Below, piece by piece: positions 35,180 to 46,158 of a DNA stretch of 64,000 nt. Positions within the stretch are counted from its first letter, which is position 1, and every line of letters begins with the position of its first letter. The stretch lies in contig PALT01000038.1 of the NCBI GenBank assembly GCA_002706605.1, forward strand, positions 1-64,000, in the 5' to 3' direction. Position numbers and translations under genes: made by a program. The notes under the pieces were generated by a model. That model made no database searches. It saw only the letters and a list, made by a program, of their open reading frames with translations, and was not told the DNA's origin. Origin of the DNA: Rhodovulum sp. GTDB taxonomy: Bacteria > Pseudomonadota > Alphaproteobacteria > Rhodobacterales > Rhodobacteraceae.

Positions 35180-36835
35180 ATGGCATCTTACCAATATGTG
35201 TACCACATGGATGGTGTGTCCAAGACATACCCCGGTGGCAAGAAATGTTTTGAAAATATCCGCCTGTCGTTCCTGCCGGGCGTGAAAATCGGTGTCGTCG
35301 GTGTCAACGGCGCGGGTAAATCGACCCTGCTGCGGATCATGGCAGGCATTGATAAGGACTTTTCGGGTGAGGCTTGGGCGGCCAAGGGCGCCAAGGTCGG
35401 CTATCTCCCGCAGGAGCCGCAACTGGACGAAAGCCTGACCGTGCGTGAAAACGTCATGCTGGGCGTGGCCGAGAAAAAGGCCAAGATCGACCGGTTCAAC
35501 GAACTGGCCATGAACTATAGCGATGAGACCGCCGAAGAGATGGCCACGCTGCAGGACGAAATCGACAGCGAAAACCTGTGGGATCTCGACAGCCAGATCG
35601 ACGTCGCGATGGAGGCTCTGCGCTGTCCCCCCGATGAGGCCCCTGTGGAAACCCTGTCGGGCGGTGAACGCCGCCGCGTCGCGCTGTGCAAACTGTTGCT
35701 CGAAGCGCCTGATATGTTGTTGCTCGACGAACCGACCAACCATTTGGACGCAGAAACCATCGCGTGGCTGCAAAAGCACCTGATCGACTACAAGGGTACG
35801 ATCCTGTGTGTGACCCACGACCGGTATTTCCTTGATGACATCACCGGCTGGATCCTCGAACTCGACCGTGGGCGCGGCATCCCCTATGAGGGCAACTATT
35901 CCAGCTGGCTGGAACAAAAGGCCAAGCGTCTGGAGCAAGAGGCCCGCGAAGACAACGCGAAACAGAAAACCCTCGAACGCGAACTGGAATGGATCCGCGC
36001 CGGTGCCAAGGCCCGTCAGGCGAAATCCAAGGCCCGTATCGCCGCGTACGAAGAAATGGCAGGCCAGTCCGAGCGCGAAAAGCTGTCGCGCGCCCAGATC
36101 ATCATCCCCAACGGCCCGCGTCTTGGTGGCAAGGTCATCGAGATCGAAAACATCTCCAAGGCCTATGGTGATCGTCTGTTGATTGAGGATCTGTCGTTCT
36201 CGTTGCCGCCGGGTGGTATTGTGGGCGTCATCGGTCCGAACGGCGCCGGTAAATCGACCCTGTTCCGTATGCTGACCGGCCAAGAGGCCCCTGATGCCGG
36301 CACCATCACCATGGGGGACACCGTCGATCTGTCCTATGTGGATCAGTCGCGCGATGCGCTGGACGGCAACAACACCGTTTGGGAAGAGATTTCCGGCGGG
36401 GCCGAGCTGATCGAACTGGGCGATGCGACCGTCAACAGCCGCGCCTATTGTTCGTCCTTTAACTTCAAAGGCGGTGATCAGCAGAAAAAGGTCGGCATGT
36501 TGTCGGGGGGTGAGCGTAACCGCGTCCACATGGCGAAACTGCTCAAGGCCGGTGGCAACGTGCTGCTGCTCGACGAACCGACCAACGACTTGGACGTTGA
36601 GACCCTGCAGGCGCTCGAAGCCGCGCTTGAGGATTTCGCGGGCTGCGCCGTGATCATCTCGCACGACCGTTTCTTCCTTGACCGTCTGTGTACGCACATT
36701 CTGGCGTTTGAGGGCGACGCGCATGTCGAATGGTTCGAAGGCAACTTCGAGGCCTATGAAGAGGACAAGAAACGTCGTCTGGGCCCCGATGCGTTGGAAC
36801 CTAAGCGCGTCAAATACAAGAAATTCACCCGCTAA
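35180..36835 (+). CDS. ettA: Energy-dependent translational throttle protein (ABC-F)
   Basis: 551 aa. Two ABC domains have Walker [10 protein letters not shown] and GPNGAGKST, signatures [12 protein letters not shown] and [12 protein letters not shown], and Walker B motifs [13 protein letters not shown] and [13 protein letters not shown]. The arm insert [20 protein letters not shown] and the linker (P-site tRNA-interacting motif, about residues 245-300) are EttA-like. It binds the ribosomal E site and gates elongation according to the ATP/ADP ratio. It is monocistronic with a strong terminator. A TTGACT at 35134 may be its -35. Confidence 0.95.
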   Translation: MASYQYVYHMDGVSKTYPGGKKCFENIRLSFLPGVKIGVVGVNGAGKSTLLRIMAGIDKDFSGEAWAAKGAKVGYLPQEPQLDESLTVRENVMLGVAEKKAKIDRFNELAMNYSDETAEEMATLQDEIDSENLWDLDSQIDVAMEALRCPPDEAPVETLSGGERRRVALCKLLLEAPDMLLLDEPTNHLDAETIAWLQKHLIDYKGTILCVTHDRYFLDDITGWILELDRGRGIPYEGNYSSWLEQKAKRLEQEAREDNAKQKTLERELEWIRAGAKARQAKSKARIAAYEEMAGQSEREKLSRAQIIIPNGPRLGGKVIEIENISKAYGDRLLIEDLSFSLPPGGIVGVIGPNGAGKSTLFRMLTGQEAPDAGTITMGDTVDLSYVDQSRDALDGNNTVWEEISGGAELIELGDATVNSRAYCSSFNFKGGDQQKKVGMLSGGERNRVHMAKLLKAGGNVLLLDEPTNDLDVETLQALEAALEDFAGCAVIISHDRFFLDRLCTHILAFEGDAHVEWFEGNFEAYEEDKKRRLGPDALEPKRVKYKKFTR

Positions 36836-36856
36836 TCTGCGGCAATTTCAAAACCG

Positions 36857-36891
36857 GACCCGCCCGCGCAACCGCGTTGGCGGGTCTTTTT
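36857..36891 (+). terminator. Rho-independent terminator of ettA
   Basis: GACCCGCC (36857-36864) pairs with GGCGGGTC (36879-36886), followed by a T run to 36891. It stands 21 bases after the ettA stop and just before the end of the convergent trxC gene. Confidence 0.9.
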
Positions 36892-36900
36892 GTTGGGGGC

Positions 36901-37341
36901 TCACACGCGGGCCTTGGCGCCGGCGAATTTGACGATGTCACCGGCGGGGCGCGCACCGGCTAGTCGCGCGGCCTCTTTGCCGCCTTTGAACTGGATCAGG
37001 GCGGGGATGCCTTGGATACGGAATTTTTGCACGGCACCGCGGTGGTCCTCGGTGTTCAGCTTGGCAAAGCGCACCTGACCGGCCAGCTGTTTCGCGGCCA
37101 TCTCGAACTGGGGGGCCATCGCGCGGCACGGACCGCACCACGGTGCCCAGAAATCCACGACCAGCGGCATGTCATCGGTGCGGATCGCCTTTTGCAATTC
37201 GGCCAGGGTCAGCTCGCGCACCTTCCCGTCCAGCAATTTCGCGCCACAGGTCCCGCATTTGGGGCCACGGGTCGCGGCCTCCTCGGGGAAACGGTTCGCG
37301 GTGCCGCATTCCAGACAGGCCAGTTTGATCGCATTTCCCAT
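36901..37341 (-). CDS. trxC: Thioredoxin 2 (zinc-binding)
   Basis: 146 aa. The N-terminal zinc ribbon (CLECG and CGTCG, residues 9-33) precedes a thioredoxin fold with the redox site WAPWCGPCRAM near residues 67-77 and cis-Pro in GIPALIQF. Length and the two CxxC pairs mark TrxC rather than TrxA. It reduces cytoplasmic protein disulfides, often under oxidative stress. It is convergent with ettA and upstream of it the gcv genes lie on the same strand 85 bases away. Confidence 0.93.
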   Translation of the reverse strand: MGNAIKLACLECGTANRFPEEAATRGPKCGTCGAKLLDGKVRELTLAELQKAIRTDDMPLVVDFWAPWCGPCRAMAPQFEMAAKQLAGQVRFAKLNTEDHRGAVQKFRIQGIPALIQFKGGKEAARLAGARPAGDIVKFAGAKARV

Positions 37342-37426
37342 GGGTCTGCTCCGTTCCTCAGTGTCATGGGATATATCGGCCCTGTCCCGACAATGCGCAA
37401 GTCAGGGCCGATCAATCGCGCGTGCG

Positions 37427-40273
37427 TTATTCCGCGGCTTCGGCATAGTCCTCAACCGGCGGGCAGATGCACACCAGATTGCGGTCGCCATAGGCATTGT
37501 CGACGCGGCCAACGGGGGGCCAGTATTTGTCGACACGGAACGAACCGGCGGGGAAGCAGCCCTGCTCGCGGCTATAGGGGCGATCCCATTCCGCGACCAG
37601 ATCGTTCACCGTATGCGGTGCGTTCTTCAGCGGGTTGTTCTCGCCGTCCATGCGTCCCGCCTCAATCTCGGCGATCTCGGCGCGGATCGACAGCATCGCA
37701 TCACAGAACCGGTCCAGTTCCGCCTTGGTCTCACTCTCGGTCGGTTCGACCATCAGGGTGCCCGCCACCGGCCAGCTCATCGTCGGGGCATGGAACCCGT
37801 TGTCGATCAGGCGCTTGGCGATGTCATCGACCGTGACGCCCGCCGTGTCGGCAAAGGGACGGGTGTCGATGATGCATTCATGCGCCACGCGGCCCGTCTT
37901 GCCCTTGAACAGGACGTCATAGGACCCTTCCAGACGTTTCGCGATATAGTTGGCGTTCAGGATCGCGGCCTTGGTCGCCTGTGTCATGCCGTCGCCCGAC
38001 ATCAACAGACAATAGGCCCAACTGATCAACAGGATCGAGGCCGAGCCATATTGCGCCGCCGTCACCGCGCCCATGTCATCGTGCAGCGGATTGCCCGGCA
38101 AATACGGTTCCAGATGCGCCTTGACCCCGATCGGCCCCATGCCGGGACCGCCGCCGCCATGGGGGATGGCAAAGGTCTTGTGCAGGTTCAGGTGGCTGAC
38201 GTCACTGCCGATCTCACCGGGTTTCGCCAGACCGACAAGCGCGTTCAGGTTCGCGCCATCCAGATAGACCTGACCACCAAATTCATGGGTGATGTCACAG
38301 ACCTCGCGCACGGTTTCCTCGAACACGCCATGGGTGGAGGGGTAGGTGATCATACAGGCGGCAAGGTTCTCGCCCGCCGCCGCAGCCTTGGCGCGGAAAT
38401 CGTCCAGATCGATGTCGCCGTTTTCGGCGGATTTCACGACGACAACCTTCATCCCGCACATCTGGGCGGTGGCGGGGTTGGTGCCATGCGCCGACACGGG
38501 GATCAGACAGATATTGCGATGCCCCTGCCCCATGGCACGGTGATAGGCGGCGATGGTCATCAGACCCGCATATTCGCCCTGCGCGCCGGAATTGGGCTGC
38601 ATCGACATGGCGTCATAGCCCGTGATCGTGCACAGCTTTTCCGACAGGTCCTGCACCATGGCCTTGTACCCTTTGGCCTGATCCTTGGGCGCATAGGGGT
38701 GGATATTGGAAAACTCCAGCCAGCTGATCGGCATCATCTCGACCGCCGCGTTCAGCTTCATCGTGCAACTGCCCAGCGGGATCATCGCGCGGTCCAGCGC
38801 CAGATCGCGGTCGGCCAAGCGGCGCATATAGCGCATCATCTCGGTCTCGGCGCGGTTCATGTGGAACACCGGATGGGTCAGATAATCGCTCTCGCGCAGT
38901 AGGGGATCGGGGATGCGATAGGTGGCCTCGACCGCGAAATAATCGCCCTCAATGCCGAACGCCGCCCACAGGTCCTGAATGCTGGCCGCGCGGGTGGTTT
39001 CATCCAGCGCAATGCCCAGTTTCGTTTTACCCACTTTGCGCAGGTTGATGCGCCGCGCCTGAGCCGCGTCATAGATCACGCCTTGCATCGCGCCGACCTC
39101 AACGGTGACGGTGTCAAAGAACGACTGGGGCTCGACCGCGAACCCCGCGTCTTCCAGCACCTTGACCATGCGCACGGTCTTGCGGTGGATACGTTGCGCG
39201 ATGGCCTTGAGGCCCTTGGGCCCGTGGAACACCGCATAGAACCCCGCCATCACGGCCAACAGCGCCTGCGCGGTACAGACATTCGACGTCGCCTTTTCGC
39301 GGCGGATGTGTTGTTCGCGCGTTTGCAGGGCCAGACGATAGGCCTTGTTCCCGCGGCTATCGACACTGACCCCGACAATCCGACCGGGCATAGAGCGTTT
39401 GAACGCATCGCGGCACGCCATATAGGCGGCGTGTGGACCACCATAGCCCATCGGCACACCGAACCGTTGCGTGTTCCCGACCGCGATATCGGCCCCCATC
39501 GCACCCGGTTCTTTCAGCATCAACAGGGCCATCGGATCGGCAATCACGATCCCGATGCCCTTGGCCGCGTGCAAGGCATCCATTTCGGCGGTGAAATCGC
39601 GGATATGCCCATAGGTGCCCGGATATTGGAAAATCGCGCCGAACACCTCCTCGGCGTTCAGATCATCAGGCGAACCGACAACAATCTCGATCCCCAGAGG
39701 CGCGGCGCGTGTTTTCATCACCGCGATGTTTTGCGGGTGGCAGTTTTCATCGACGAAAAACCGCGTCGATTTCGATTTGGCCACGCGCTGCGCCATGACC
39801 ATCGCCTCGGCCGCCGCAGTCGCCTCATCCAGCAGGGACGCGTTCGCGACCTCCAGCCCCGTCAGATCACAGATCATCGTCTGAAAGTTCAACAGCGCCT
39901 CAAGACGCCCCTGACTGATCTCGGGCTGATACGGGGTATAGGCCGTGTACCACGCGGGGTTTTCAAGAATGTTGCGTTGGATCGCGGGGGGCGTGACGGT
40001 GCCATAGAACCCCTGCCCGATCATGGTCGTGAACACCTTGTTCTTTTTGGCGACCTGCCGCATGTGCCAAAGCAACTCGCGCTCAGATTTCGGCGCACCA
40101 AAGTCCAGCGGCTCGGCCTGACGGATGCTGGCGGGGACGGTTTGCTCAATCAGTTGATCAAGGCTCTCCACCCCCACAACCTGAAACATCTCGGCCATTT
40201 CCTCGGGCGAGGGGCCGATGTGACGCCGGTTGGCAAAGTCATAGGGATCATAATCGGTGGGGGTGAATGGCAT
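37427..40273 (-). CDS. gcvP: Glycine dehydrogenase (aminomethyl-transferring), P protein
   Basis: 948 aa, the fused two-domain form. PLP lysine region: [18 protein letters not shown] near residue 700. It decarboxylates glycine and passes the aminomethyl group to lipoyl-GcvH. AGGAGCG precedes the ATG. Last gene of the gcvT-gcvH-gcvP operon controlled by the upstream glycine riboswitch. Confidence 0.97.
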   Translation of the reverse strand: MPFTPTDYDPYDFANRRHIGPSPEEMAEMFQVVGVESLDQLIEQTVPASIRQAEPLDFGAPKSERELLWHMRQVAKKNKVFTTMIGQGFYGTVTPPAIQRNILENPAWYTAYTPYQPEISQGRLEALLNFQTMICDLTGLEVANASLLDEATAAAEAMVMAQRVAKSKSTRFFVDENCHPQNIAVMKTRAAPLGIEIVVGSPDDLNAEEVFGAIFQYPGTYGHIRDFTAEMDALHAAKGIGIVIADPMALLMLKEPGAMGADIAVGNTQRFGVPMGYGGPHAAYMACRDAFKRSMPGRIVGVSVDSRGNKAYRLALQTREQHIRREKATSNVCTAQALLAVMAGFYAVFHGPKGLKAIAQRIHRKTVRMVKVLEDAGFAVEPQSFFDTVTVEVGAMQGVIYDAAQARRINLRKVGKTKLGIALDETTRAASIQDLWAAFGIEGDYFAVEATYRIPDPLLRESDYLTHPVFHMNRAETEMMRYMRRLADRDLALDRAMIPLGSCTMKLNAAVEMMPISWLEFSNIHPYAPKDQAKGYKAMVQDLSEKLCTITGYDAMSMQPNSGAQGEYAGLMTIAAYHRAMGQGHRNICLIPVSAHGTNPATAQMCGMKVVVVKSAENGDIDLDDFRAKAAAAGENLAACMITYPSTHGVFEETVREVCDITHEFGGQVYLDGANLNALVGLAKPGEIGSDVSHLNLHKTFAIPHGGGGPGMGPIGVKAHLEPYLPGNPLHDDMGAVTAAQYGSASILLISWAYCLLMSGDGMTQATKAAILNANYIAKRLEGSYDVLFKGKTGRVAHECIIDTRPFADTAGVTVDDIAKRLIDNGFHAPTMSWPVAGTLMVEPTESETKAELDRFCDAMLSIRAEIAEIEAGRMDGENNPLKNAPHTVNDLVAEWDRPYSREQGCFPAGSFRVDKYWPPVGRVDNAYGDRNLVCICPPVEDYAEAAE

Positions 40274-40291
40274 CGTCAGCGCTCCTGCAGA

Positions 40292-40651
40292 TCAGCCGAT
40301 AAAGTCTTTGTATTCCGCCTCGTCCATGTACGAATCCAGTTCGGACATGTCCGCGATCTTCATCTTGAAGAACCACGCATCGCCCAGCGGGTCCTCGTTC
40401 ACCAGACCGGGGTTATCGGGCAGGGTTTCGTTCACTTCGACGATTTCGCCGTCCAGCGGTGCAAGGATGTCCGAGGCGGCCTTGACGCTCTCGATGACGA
40501 CGACCTCATCATCCTTGGCGACCTCGGTGTCGACCTCGGGCAGTTCGACAAACACAACATCGCCCAGCTGTTCCGCCGCGTGTTCGGTGATGCCGACAAC
40601 GACCAGATCGCCTTCGACGCGCAGCCATTCGTGTTCTTCGGTGTACTTCAT
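40292..40651 (-). CDS. gcvH: Glycine cleavage system H protein
   Basis: 119 aa lipoyl carrier. The lipoylated lysine is in [12 protein letters not shown]; the flanking beta-hairpin [15 protein letters not shown] is conserved. The ATG at 40651 has AAGGAAC upstream and sits 11 bases after the gcvT stop. Moves the aminomethyl group between GcvP and GcvT. Confidence 0.97.
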   Translation of the reverse strand: MKYTEEHEWLRVEGDLVVVGITEHAAEQLGDVVFVELPEVDTEVAKDDEVVVIESVKAASDILAPLDGEIVEVNETLPDNPGLVNEDPLGDAWFFKMKIADMSELDSYMDEAEYKDFIG

Positions 40652-40662
40652 GGGGGTGTTCC

Positions 40663-41793
40663 TTAGCGCTTGTAGGTTGAGGGACGGAACGGCAGATCGG
40701 CCACGGTGGCAGGCAGACGCTTGCCACGGACCTCGCCGTAAACTGTGGTGCCGATGGTGGCGTGTTCGGAGGTGACATAGCCCATGGACATGGGCCGTTC
40801 GATCGACGGGCCAAACGCGCCCGAGGTGACCGCGCCAATCGGATCGGCGTCGGTTTCCGTGGCGAAAATCTGGGTGCCCGCGCGCATCGGCGCACGGCCC
40901 TCGGGCAAAAGGCCCACGCGTTTGCGCGGCGCGCCATTGTCCAGTTGGGGCAGGATCACATCGGACCCGGGAAAGCCACCGGCGCGGTCCCCGCCCGTGC
41001 GACGGACCTTTTGGATCGCCCATGTCAGGTCGCCCTCAACCGGCGTGGTGGTTGTGTCGATGTCATTGCCATAAAGGCACAGCCCCGCCTCCAGACGCAG
41101 GCTGTCGCGCGCGCCAAGGCCGACCGGTTCCACATCGCCGTGCTCCAACAGGGCGCGGGTCAACGCCACCGCCTGATCCGCAGGGACCGAGATTTCGAAC
41201 CCGTCCTCACCGGTATAGCCCGAGCGGGAAATCCACAGCTCCCCAAACGCGGTCTGCGCGCTCAGGACATCCATGAACCGCATATCCACGACACCCGACG
41301 CAATGGGGGCCAGTGCCGCCTCGGCCGATGGGCCCTGTAGCGCGATCAGCGCGCGGTCGGTGAGTTCGGTGATGTCACAGGTATCCGACAGGTTCGCGCG
41401 CAGATGGGCGATATCGGCCTCTTTGCAGGCGGCATTCACCACCAGAAACAGGTGATCGCCACGGTTGGCAAACATCAGATCGTCGAGGATTCCGCCAGTG
41501 TCATTCGTGAACAGACCATAGCGCTGCCGCCCCTCGGCCAGCGCCAGAACACTGACGGGCATCAGAGCCTCAAGCGCGCGGGCCGCCGTTTCATAGGTCC
41601 CGTCCTTGGCGCGCAGGATCACCTGCCCCATGTGGCTGACATCGAACAGGCCCGCCGCCGCGCGGCACTGCAGATGCTCTTTCATCACCCCGGCGGGATA
41701 TTGCACCGGCATCTCATAGCCAGCAAAGGGCACCATTTTCGCGCCCAGTTCCACGTGTAAATCAAACAATTCCGTCCGGCGTAATTCGGCCAT
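40663..41793 (-). CDS. gcvT: Aminomethyltransferase, T protein of glycine cleavage
   Basis: 376 aa. The N-terminus has [23 protein letters not shown]; folate-binding features such as [10 protein letters not shown] near residue 190 and the C-terminal [15 protein letters not shown]-like region ([15 protein letters not shown] here) are present. It releases ammonia and makes 5,10-methylene-THF. The first gene of the operon, starting 69 bases after the riboswitch. The ATG at 41793 fits family length. Confidence 0.95.
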   Translation of the reverse strand: MAELRRTELFDLHVELGAKMVPFAGYEMPVQYPAGVMKEHLQCRAAAGLFDVSHMGQVILRAKDGTYETAARALEALMPVSVLALAEGRQRYGLFTNDTGGILDDLMFANRGDHLFLVVNAACKEADIAHLRANLSDTCDITELTDRALIALQGPSAEAALAPIASGVVDMRFMDVLSAQTAFGELWISRSGYTGEDGFEISVPADQAVALTRALLEHGDVEPVGLGARDSLRLEAGLCLYGNDIDTTTTPVEGDLTWAIQKVRRTGGDRAGGFPGSDVILPQLDNGAPRKRVGLLPEGRAPMRAGTQIFATETDADPIGAVTSGAFGPSIERPMSMGYVTSEHATIGTTVYGEVRGKRLPATVADLPFRPSTYKR

Positions 41794-41861
41794 GTACAAC
41801 CCCGTATCGCCGGAACGCCCGGCATCGCGCATACGACCCCCATGGCCGCAGAATCGATGCC

Positions 41862-42012
41862 CCCTCTGTCCGTGTGCCTGAGATCGTTATCCCTTCGGCG
41901 GGGGCGGTGACCCCTCTCTCCAGAGTTTATGATCCGCAGCGGTCCTATTTGCCTGAGAGTTTACCGGGGCGGTTGCTCCTTCGGCACTGGTGTGAACCAG
42001 ATTCTCCCGTGC
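41862..42012 (-). promoter_or_regulatory. Tandem glycine riboswitch upstream of gcvT
   Basis: Read on the minus strand, the first aptamer begins with CGGGAGAAT and shows CCGAAGGAGCAA, ACTCTCAGGCAAA and GGACCG. The second begins with CTGGAGAGA and shows GCCGAAGGG, ATCTCAGGCA and CGGACAGAGG. These are the hallmark pairs of the gcvT-motif RNA, here in the cooperative two-aptamer form. In known cases glycine switches the downstream gcv operon on. Confidence 0.93.
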
Positions 42013-42082
42013 GGATGTCGATTTAATTAGCTCAAGCGTCGCATTTGGGCAAGGCCTTGCGCACAGCAAAAGGATCGCAAAT

Positions 42083-42673
42083 ATGGGACCTATGTCTGAT
42101 GCTTATTTCTTTGGCTATGGGTCGCTGGTGAACCGCAAAACGCATGCATATTGCGATGTGCACCGCGCGCATTTGCGCGGGTGGCGGCGGGTCTGGCGGC
42201 AAACGCACCTGCGCAATCTGGCGTTTTTGTCAGTGGAACCCGCGCCCGACGTGGCGATTGACGGGTTGATCGCCGCCGTTCCGGGGGCGGATTGGGACGC
42301 GCTGGACGAACGGGAAATGGCCTATCACCGCAGCCATATTTCGGACGGCCTGACCCACCCCGGCCCGGATACCGCGCGCGTCGAAATCTATCAGGTCTCG
42401 CCCCAGAACATGACCGAAGGGGCGCATCCCATATTGCTCAGCTATCTGGATGTGGTGGTGCAGGGCTATCTGGCCGAATTCGGCGCGGATGGCGTGGCGG
42501 CGTTTTTCGAGACCACCGCCGGTTGGGACATTCCGATCATGGATGACCGGTCCGCCCCATTTTATCCGCGCCACCAACAACTTGGCAGCGCGGAGAGAGA
42601 TTTGGTAGACGCGGCCCTAGACCGCATCGGGACCGAGGTCAGACCGTCGGCTTGGTTTGCAACAACGCCATAA
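42083..42673 (+). CDS. Gamma-glutamylcyclotransferase-like protein
   Basis: 196 aa. The GGCT-fold entry motif is FFGYGSLVNRKTH (residues 9-21). A catalytic-type acidic residue occurs in DEREMAYHR, and YLDVVVQGY follows. Members act on gamma-glutamyl peptides or serve as uncharacterised AIG2-like proteins. AAAAGGA precedes the ATG at 42083 by 9 bases; an ATG at 42092 is also possible. The 3' end overlaps the 3' end of convergent gltX by 35 bases, an unusually deep overlap. Confidence 0.75.
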   Translation: MGPMSDAYFFGYGSLVNRKTHAYCDVHRAHLRGWRRVWRQTHLRNLAFLSVEPAPDVAIDGLIAAVPGADWDALDEREMAYHRSHISDGLTHPGPDTARVEIYQVSPQNMTEGAHPILLSYLDVVVQGYLAEFGADGVAAFFETTAGWDIPIMDDRSAPFYPRHQQLGSAERDLVDAALDRIGTEVRPSAWFATTP

Positions 42674-43964
42674 CGTCGGCCATTTCGGGGCCGCGCGCCT
42701 GACCGGTGACGGCCTTGCGCAGGGGCATGAACAGGCCCTTGCCCTTGCGGCCGGTCGCCTCTTTGACCTCTGCGGTCCATGCGGACCACGTGTCGTCGGT
42801 ATAGGGCGGTTCGGGCAGCATCGACAGGGCGGTCGCGATGAACTCGGCGTCCTCGTCGTCGACAACGGCGGTCGCGCCGTTCTGGAACAGGTCCCACCAT
42901 CCGGCCATGTCGCCCTTGACGGTGATGTTTTCGCGCACAACCGACCAGAATTTTTCGGCCTTGTCCGCAGGCACGCCCAGCGCGGCCACGTCGTCCGCCA
43001 CCGCCTCCAGAGGCAGGCCATGCAGATACCGCGCGGTCAGCGGGAACAGGTCCTGTTCGTCGAATTTCGTCGGCGCCGCGCCAAAGTTCGAGATGTCGAA
43101 CCCGTCCACCAGTTCGTCCATGGAGGTGCAGAGCTCAACCGGCTGGCTGGACCCCAGACGCGCCATCAGCGACAGCAGCGCAAAGGGTTCCACCCCACGC
43201 TCGCGCAGATCGCGCAGGGCCAGCGTGCCCAGACGTTTCGACAGGGCCTCACCCTGCGGGCCAGTCAACAGCGAATGGTGCGCGAACGACGGCACATCAC
43301 CGCCCAGCGCGCGGATGATCTGGATCTGGGTGGCGGTGTTCGTCACGTGGTCCGAACCGCGCACAACATTGGTCACGCCCATCTCGGTGTCATCGACAAC
43401 CGAGGCCAGCGTATACAGGAACTGCCCGTCACCACGGATCAGAACCGGATCAGACACGCTTGCCGCGTCGATCGAGATATCGCCAAGGATACCGTCGGTC
43501 CATTCGATGCGTTCGTGGTCCAGCTTGAAGCGCCAGTGGCCCTGACCACGTTCGGCGCGCAGGGCGTCTTTTTCGGCCTCCGACAGGTCCAGCGCGGCGC
43601 GGTCATAGACCGGCGGCTTGCCCATGTTCAGCTGTTTCTTGCGCTTGAGGTCCAGTTCGGTTGGGGTCTCGAAACACTCATAGAAACGACCGATCTCACG
43701 CAGTTTCTGCGCGGCGTCTTCATAGCGCTCCAGTCGCTCGGACTGACGCTCAACGCGGTCCCATTCGATGCCCAGCCATTCCAGATCCTGTTTGATCCCG
43801 TCGACATATTCCTGTTTCGACCGTTCCGGATCGGTGTCGTCCAGACGCAGGATGAACGTACCCCCCGCCTTGCGGGTGATCAGGTAGTTGAACAATGCCG
43901 TGCGCAGGTTCCCGACGTGCAGGTAACCGGTCGGAGACGGGGCAAAACGGGTAACGGTGGTCAT
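42639..43964 (-). CDS. gltX: Glutamyl-tRNA synthetase, short (GltX2-like) form
   Basis: 441 aa. HIGH appears as HVGN in FAPSPTGYLHVGNLRTALF; KMSKS appears as ALSKRLG near residue 240. The C-terminal anticodon-binding domain is of the shorter alphaproteobacterial type. Many alphaproteobacteria carry two GluRS, one of which glutamylates tRNA-Gln for later amidation; which role this copy has cannot be told here. The start at 43964 gives MTTVTRFAPSPTG; a 61-residue upstream extension of the frame is rejected. Confidence 0.93.
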   Translation of the reverse strand: MTTVTRFAPSPTGYLHVGNLRTALFNYLITRKAGGTFILRLDDTDPERSKQEYVDGIKQDLEWLGIEWDRVERQSERLERYEDAAQKLREIGRFYECFETPTELDLKRKKQLNMGKPPVYDRAALDLSEAEKDALRAERGQGHWRFKLDHERIEWTDGILGDISIDAASVSDPVLIRGDGQFLYTLASVVDDTEMGVTNVVRGSDHVTNTATQIQIIRALGGDVPSFAHHSLLTGPQGEALSKRLGTLALRDLRERGVEPFALLSLMARLGSSQPVELCTSMDELVDGFDISNFGAAPTKFDEQDLFPLTARYLHGLPLEAVADDVAALGVPADKAEKFWSVVRENITVKGDMAGWWDLFQNGATAVVDDEDAEFIATALSMLPEPPYTDDTWSAWTAEVKEATGRKGKGLFMPLRKAVTGQARGPEMADVMALLQTKPTV

Positions 43965-44164
43965 GGCAAGGCCTCTCTTTCTGGCGTCGTGCTGTTTCAT
44001 AGACCGCGCGATTTGTCCATAGAAACGGGCGCAAATGGGGCCGCGCGACGCGCGATTCACCGGCATCTGCCCGCCGATGACACATCGCTCGCTAAGCTGT
44101 GAAATGGTTTTTGCGCGAATCCGACCTAGTGTCCCTGCAACGATCACTTAACCGGAGCTTTGTT

Positions 44165-45094
44165 ATGTCCATTTCCTTGACCCGTCGTCAGGCCCTTTTG
44201 GCCGGTGCTGCGGCCCCCATCGCGGCCAGCATCGCGGCCTCCACCCCTGCCCGTGCCGCCGCACCGCAAAAGGGCGTCGCGACCCCCAAATTCAACCGCG
44301 TGATGTTGGGCGAATATGAGGTCACCACCCTGCTCGCCGGCACCCGCCCCGTGCCCGAACCCCATGGCATTTTCGGCCTGAACGTCGATGACGAAGAATT
44401 CGCCAAGGTTTCGGCGGATGCGTTCATCCCCACCGATGTGGCCCAGTTCTTTTTCACACCCACACTGATCAACACCGGCTCGTCCCTGATCCTGTTTGAC
44501 ACCGGTCTGTCCGCCGAGGGCACCGTGGCCGCGGTCAATGCCGCAGGCTATGAGGCCGATCAGATCGACACCGTCGTCATCACCCACATGCATGGTGATC
44601 ACATCGGCGGTCTGACCGATGACGCGGGCCACGCAACCTTTGCCAATGCGTCCTATCTGACGGGCCGCGCGGAATTCGACCACTGGTCGCACGCCGACAA
44701 CGACGGGTTCAAAGCCAAGGTCGCCCCGCTGGCCGAAAAGTTCTCGTTCCTTGAGGACGGCGATGCACCGGTTGCAGGCATTCACGCTTTGGGCGCCTCC
44801 GGCCACACACCGGGCCACATGGGTTATGTCGTCGAGAGCGGCGGCAAGAGCCTGTTGATCGGGGCAGATTTCGCCAACCACTATATCTGGTCGGTCCAGC
44901 ATCCCGATTGGGAAGTGCGCTTTGACATGGACAAAGCCGCGGCTGCGAAAACCCGCCGCAAAATCCTCGACATGCTGGCCGCCGAGAAAATGCCCTTCAT
45001 CGGCTATCACATGCCCTTCCCCGGCATGGGCTATATCGAGGCCAAGGACAGCGCGTATCGCTATGTTCCGGCCAGCTATCAGTTGGTTCTGTAA
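44165..45094 (+). CDS. Tat-exported metallo-beta-lactamase-fold hydrolase
   Basis: 309 aa. The twin-arginine signal (LTRRQALLAG ... TPARA) ends near residue 31. The zinc motif is THMHGDHIGG near residue 140, followed by further metal ligands in SGHTPGHMGY and IGADFANHY. The pattern is that of lactonase/GloB-like MBL enzymes of the quorum-quenching type, not a true beta-lactamase. It acts in the periplasm. GGAG precedes the ATG. Followed by a hairpin terminator. Confidence 0.85.
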   Translation: MSISLTRRQALLAGAAAPIAASIAASTPARAAAPQKGVATPKFNRVMLGEYEVTTLLAGTRPVPEPHGIFGLNVDDEEFAKVSADAFIPTDVAQFFFTPTLINTGSSLILFDTGLSAEGTVAAVNAAGYEADQIDTVVITHMHGDHIGGLTDDAGHATFANASYLTGRAEFDHWSHADNDGFKAKVAPLAEKFSFLEDGDAPVAGIHALGASGHTPGHMGYVVESGGKSLLIGADFANHYIWSVQHPDWEVRFDMDKAAAAKTRRKILDMLAAEKMPFIGYHMPFPGMGYIEAKDSAYRYVPASYQLVL

Positions 45095-45122
45095 GGCGAC
45101 ACCGCCGACATGCGAGGCACAA

Positions 45123-45147
45123 ATGGCCGGGGGAATTCCCCGGTCAT
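45123..45147 (+). terminator. Hairpin terminator-like structure after the MBL gene
   Basis: ATGGCCGGGG (45123-45132), loop GAATT, CCCCGGTCAT (45138-45147), with one G-U pair; ACTATTTT follows. It lies 29 bases after the stop. A TTGACA at 45162-45167 further on may serve pfkB. Confidence 0.65.
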
Positions 45148-45210
45148 ACTATTTTGGGGGTTTGACAGGCGCGCCTGAATAGACAGGATGACGCAAACGA
45201 AAGGCCGCCC

Positions 45211-46158
45211 ATGAAAGACATCCTGACGATCACGTTGAACCCCGCGCTGGACCTGTCCAGCCAGACCGGCCATGTCGAGGCGGGGCCGAAACTACGCTGT
45301 GCCCATCCTGATGAGGACGCAGGCGGCGGCGGGATCAATGTGGCGCGGGCGGTGCGCACGCTAGGCGGGAACGCGCGGGCCTTTGTGGCGGCGGCGGGCC
45401 CCTCGGGCACCAAGGTTCTGAACCTGCTGCTGGCCGAGGGTGTGAACGTTGTTCCCTTTGCCAGCCCCGGCGAAACCCGCGTCAGCCTGTCCATCATCGA
45501 TCAAACCACCACGGGCCAGTACAGGTTCATCATGCCCGGCCCCGTTTGGGGCGCATCCGATTGCGAACGCGCCCGCGACGCCATCCTGTCCCATGCCCAG
45601 ACCGGTGGCACGGTGGTGTTCAGTGGCAGCCTGCCGCGCGGATTGCCCGTGTCGTTCTACAGCGACCTCTGCCCCGAGTTGCTGGACAAGGGATGCAAGG
45701 TTGTGATGGACACCTCGGGCCTTGCCCTTTCCCATCAGGCGCAAAACGCCACCGCGCCCGCCAGCATCCTGCGCATGGACGCGCATGAGGCCGAAACGTT
45801 GGCCAAACGCGACCTGCCAACCCGCGAACACAGCGCGGATTTCGCCGCCGAACTGATCGGGTGCGGTGCGGGTCAGGCGGTGATCATCGCACGCGGGGCC
45901 GAAGGCTCGGTTCTGGTGGACGGGGAGCAGCGCCTGTTCGTCACCGCCGCAGACGTCCCCGTGCGCAGCAAAACCGGCGCCGGTGACAGTTTCGTCGCGG
46001 GGTTCACTTTGGCCCTTGCGCGGGGCTTGGACATCTCGACCGCCATGACCCACGGCGCCGCCGCGGCCAGCGCGGCCGTGATGACCGACGCGACCGACCT
46101 GTGTGACGGCGATCAGGCCAAGGCCCTGCGCGCCGCCTGTCAGGTCAGCGCCCTTTAG
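45211..46158 (+). CDS. pfkB: PfkB-type 6-phosphofructokinase (ribokinase family)
   Basis: 315 aa. The N-terminal lid motif GGGGINVARAVRTLGG (substrate contact, residues 37-52) and the C-terminal GAGDSFVAG anion-hole/catalytic Asp motif are intact. KLRC before the GGGG block and MPGP are features shared with E. coli PfkB. 1-phosphofructokinase or tagatose-6-phosphate kinase are alternatives. AAAGGCC precedes the ATG. Stop overlaps the nadE stop by four bases. Confidence 0.8.
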   Translation: MKDILTITLNPALDLSSQTGHVEAGPKLRCAHPDEDAGGGGINVARAVRTLGGNARAFVAAAGPSGTKVLNLLLAEGVNVVPFASPGETRVSLSIIDQTTTGQYRFIMPGPVWGASDCERARDAILSHAQTGGTVVFSGSLPRGLPVSFYSDLCPELLDKGCKVVMDTSGLALSHQAQNATAPASILRMDAHEAETLAKRDLPTREHSADFAAELIGCGAGQAVIIARGAEGSVLVDGEQRLFVTAADVPVRSKTGAGDSFVAGFTLALARGLDISTAMTHGAAAASAAVMTDATDLCDGDQAKALRAACQVSAL

